DNA of 14,208 nucleotides from an uncultured Rubrobacteraceae bacterium. Lineage in GTDB: Bacteria; Actinomycetota; Rubrobacteria; Rubrobacterales; Rubrobacteraceae. Location of the stretch: contig CADCUW010000380.1 of assembly GCA_902805985.1 (NCBI GenBank), positions 1-14,208 of the forward strand, in the 5' to 3' direction. Below, piece after piece: positions 12,516 to 14,208 of this stretch. A program made the translations under genes and the position numbers. The notes under the pieces are model-generated. The model was not told where the DNA came from. It made no database searches and saw only the letters and a list, made by a program, of their open reading frames with translations. How positions within the stretch are numbered: the stretch's first letter is position 1; each line of letters starts with the position of its first letter.

Positions 12516-14208
12516 CGGAGCCGCCCGCCCCGGAGCAGGGTGACGACGGCGAGCAGGACGAGGGCGACGACCGAGATCTCACCCAAAGTGTCAAGCCCGC
12601 GGAAGTCGGCCAGGATAGCCGTGACGGCGTCCCCGGCGTGGGCGTCGGGGGTGAGCCTGAGGTGCTCCTCAGAGACGCTTCTCTCGGGGGCTGGCCTCGA
12701 GAGCGTAGCCCAGACGACGGCGAAGGTCGAGGCGCCGGCGACGGCCGCGAAAAAGACCTTGCGCCCCCGCTTCTCCGTCGGGAGTCCGGCCTGGCGGTGG
12801 AGCACCTCGTACGGTACGAGCCGCAGGGTCCCGAGAAAGAGCAGCGTGAGCACGGTCTCGACGAGGACCGCCACGAGCGCCACGTCCGGCGCGCCGAAGA
12901 ACGCGAAGACGAGGGCGAGCACGAACCCCGCGCTTGAGAGCACCAGGGCCAGGGTGACGTGGCGCTTGGTGAAGGTCGTCGTGAGGGCCGCGAGTGCGAC
13001 CGGCACGAGCGCCAGGAGCAGGGGGATGTCCCCGACCTGGATCACCCCCACCCTGTAGGTCCCGCCGGTCGGCGTTATGAGGATGCCGGCCCCGACGAGG
13101 ATGCCACCGGGCAGGAGTATCGCCGCCACCCGGCTGCGAAGGTCCCGCGCCTCCGCCCGGTGCACCCGGTCCGAGAGCCCGTTCAGCCCCCGCAGCCCGA
13201 GCGCGTACAACCGCCCCGGCCCGGCCCGCTCCCCGAGCCGCGAGAGGGCGAGCGCCGCCCCGGACCAGAGCGGCCTGAGCGTTATGATCACGACCCCGAG
13301 CCCGTAGGCCGCGAGCGCCATCAGGTTCTCCGGCCTGGCGTCGAGGTGGTAGGCGGCGCCCACGCTGGCCGAAGCTCCCAGGGAGTCGGAGCCGGCCGAC
13401 AGGGCGAGGCCCAGGTAAGGCCCGACGAGGATGCCGCCGAGAAGCGCGAGACCCCCGAGCGCGACGACGGGCAGGACGAGGACCCCCGGCTGAGGTTCCG
13501 CCTCCGCGTCCGATATTCCGAGGAAGATCCCGCCCCAGAACCTCCACGCGTAGGCGAAGGTGAGCGCGGCGCCAAGGACCGCGAGGCCGGCGAAGACGGG
13601 CCCCCGCTCCAGGGCCGCCGCGAAGAAGAGTTCGTCCTTGAAGAAACCCACGGTGAGCGGCAGGGCGGCGAGGCCCGCGGCGGCGACCCCGCTCCCCGCG
13701 GCGAGCAGCGGCATGGATTCGTAGAGCCCGCCCAGGCCGGAGAGCCGGTCCCGGCCTGTAGCCTCCGTCACCGTGCCGGCGGAGAGGAAGAGGGCGCTCT
13801 TGCAGAGGGCGTGGGCCAGGACGTAGAACGAGGCGCCGACGGCCCCGTACTCGCCGCCGAGGCCGTACATCACCACCACGTAGCCGTACTGGCTTACAGT
13901 GGAGTAGGCGAGCAGTTGCTTGAGGACGTCACGCGTCAACGCCAGCACGCCGCCGACGGCCATCGAGAGGAAGCCGACGACAAGGAGGACGTCCAGAAGA
14001 ACTTCGCTCTTCTGAAGGAGCGGGTAGACGCGCCCGAGCAGGAGCACCCCGGCGGCCACCATCGCGGCCGAGTGCAGGTACGCGGAGACGGGCGTGGGGG
14101 CGGCCATCGCGCGCGGCAGCCAGAAGTGGAAGGGCACCTGGGCGCTCTTTGCGAGGCCGGCGACCGCGATCAGGAGTCCCGCGGTGGTGAGCAGGGGCCC
14201 GGGCTCGA
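12512..14208 (-). CDS. mrpA: Mrp Na+/H+ antiporter subunit A (NuoL-like, N-terminus outside window)
   Basis: 564 residues are visible. The frame is open to the right edge, so about 230 N-terminal residues expected for MrpA (around 800) are missing. The GTG at 14137 is not the start, because the family motif AKSAQVPFHFWLPRAM straddles it. Visible numbering begins at the edge. Lys20 in that motif, Lys136 in AHALCKSALFLSAG and FFKDELFFAAAL match the ion-pathway region of NuoL. The C-terminal extension typical of MrpA follows, with AFFGAPDVALVAVLVETVLT (about 435-454) and the MrpB-like ILADFRGLDTLGEISVVALV (about 531-550). MrpA and MrpD are the main transport subunits. It is the first gene of the operon seen here, and its promoter is outside. 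Confidence 0.95.
   Translation of the reverse strand, partial: EPGPLLTTAGLLIAVAGLAKSAQVPFHFWLPRAMAAPTPVSAYLHSAAMVAAGVLLLGRVYPLLQKSEVLLDVLLVVGFLSMAVGGVLALTRDVLKQLLAYSTVSQYGYVVVMYGLGGEYGAVGASFYVLAHALCKSALFLSAGTVTEATGRDRLSGLGGLYESMPLLAAGSGVAAAGLAALPLTVGFFKDELFFAAALERGPVFAGLAVLGAALTFAYAWRFWGGIFLGISDAEAEPQPGVLVLPVVALGGLALLGGILVGPYLGLALSAGSDSLGASASVGAAYHLDARPENLMALAAYGLGVVIITLRPLWSGAALALSRLGERAGPGRLYALGLRGLNGLSDRVHRAEARDLRSRVAAILLPGGILVGAGILITPTGGTYRVGVIQVGDIPLLLALVPVALAALTTTFTKRHVTLALVLSSAGFVLALVFAFFGAPDVALVAVLVETVLTLLFLGTLRLVPYEVLHRQAGLPTEKRGRKVFFAAVAGASTFAVVWATLSRPAPERSVSEEHLRLTPDAHAGDAVTAILADFRGLDTLGEISVVALVLLAVVTLLRGGRLR

Overview
This window comes from a GC-rich bacterial chromosome that fits a high-GC actinobacterium. 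Rubrobacter is my best guess, from overall composition, heavy use of GTG and TTG starts, and the Mrp/CPA2/Trk gene set. The genus is inferred, not shown. I see no rRNA, tRNA, CRISPR array or insertion sequence.

Left part (1-1627, minus strand): a MmcQ/YjbR-family gene is followed, three bases after its stop, by a PA0069-like radical SAM gene that runs off the left edge. The radical SAM gene is interrupted exactly at the third cysteine of its CxxxCxxC iron-sulfur motif by an intein. The intein has a splicing (Hint) part and a LAGLIDADG endonuclease part, and its C-terminal splice site lies just outside the window. A divergent intergenic region follows (1628-1877).

Middle (1878-7083, plus strand): one long ORF joins a complete MalG-type ABC sugar permease to a GT-C (GT39/ArnT-like) membrane glycosyltransferase. 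The join is a proline/alanine linker encoded by six tandem 12-bp units. Then come trkA and trkH, the regulatory and channel subunits of a Trk/Ktr-type K+ uptake system, overlapping by 11 bases.

Right part (14208-7122, minus strand): the seven-gene Mrp Na+/H+ antiporter operon mrpABCDEFG (mrpA cut by the right edge). Most genes overlap by 1-4 bases. A CPA2 (KefB-type) cation:proton antiporter with its own C-terminal RCK domains follows 32 bases after mrpG and converges on trkH.

Together, 4.3-14.2 kb is a monovalent-cation homeostasis island: K+ uptake (TrkAH), RCK-gated K+ or Na+/H+ exchange (CPA2), and Na+/H+ exchange (Mrp). This suits a salt-, alkali- or desiccation-tolerant life style. The features I find most worth a second look are the intein inside the radical SAM cluster motif, including its Glu/Asp-to-Gln change at a LAGLIDADG catalytic position, and the permease-glycosyltransferase fusion with its minisatellite linker.
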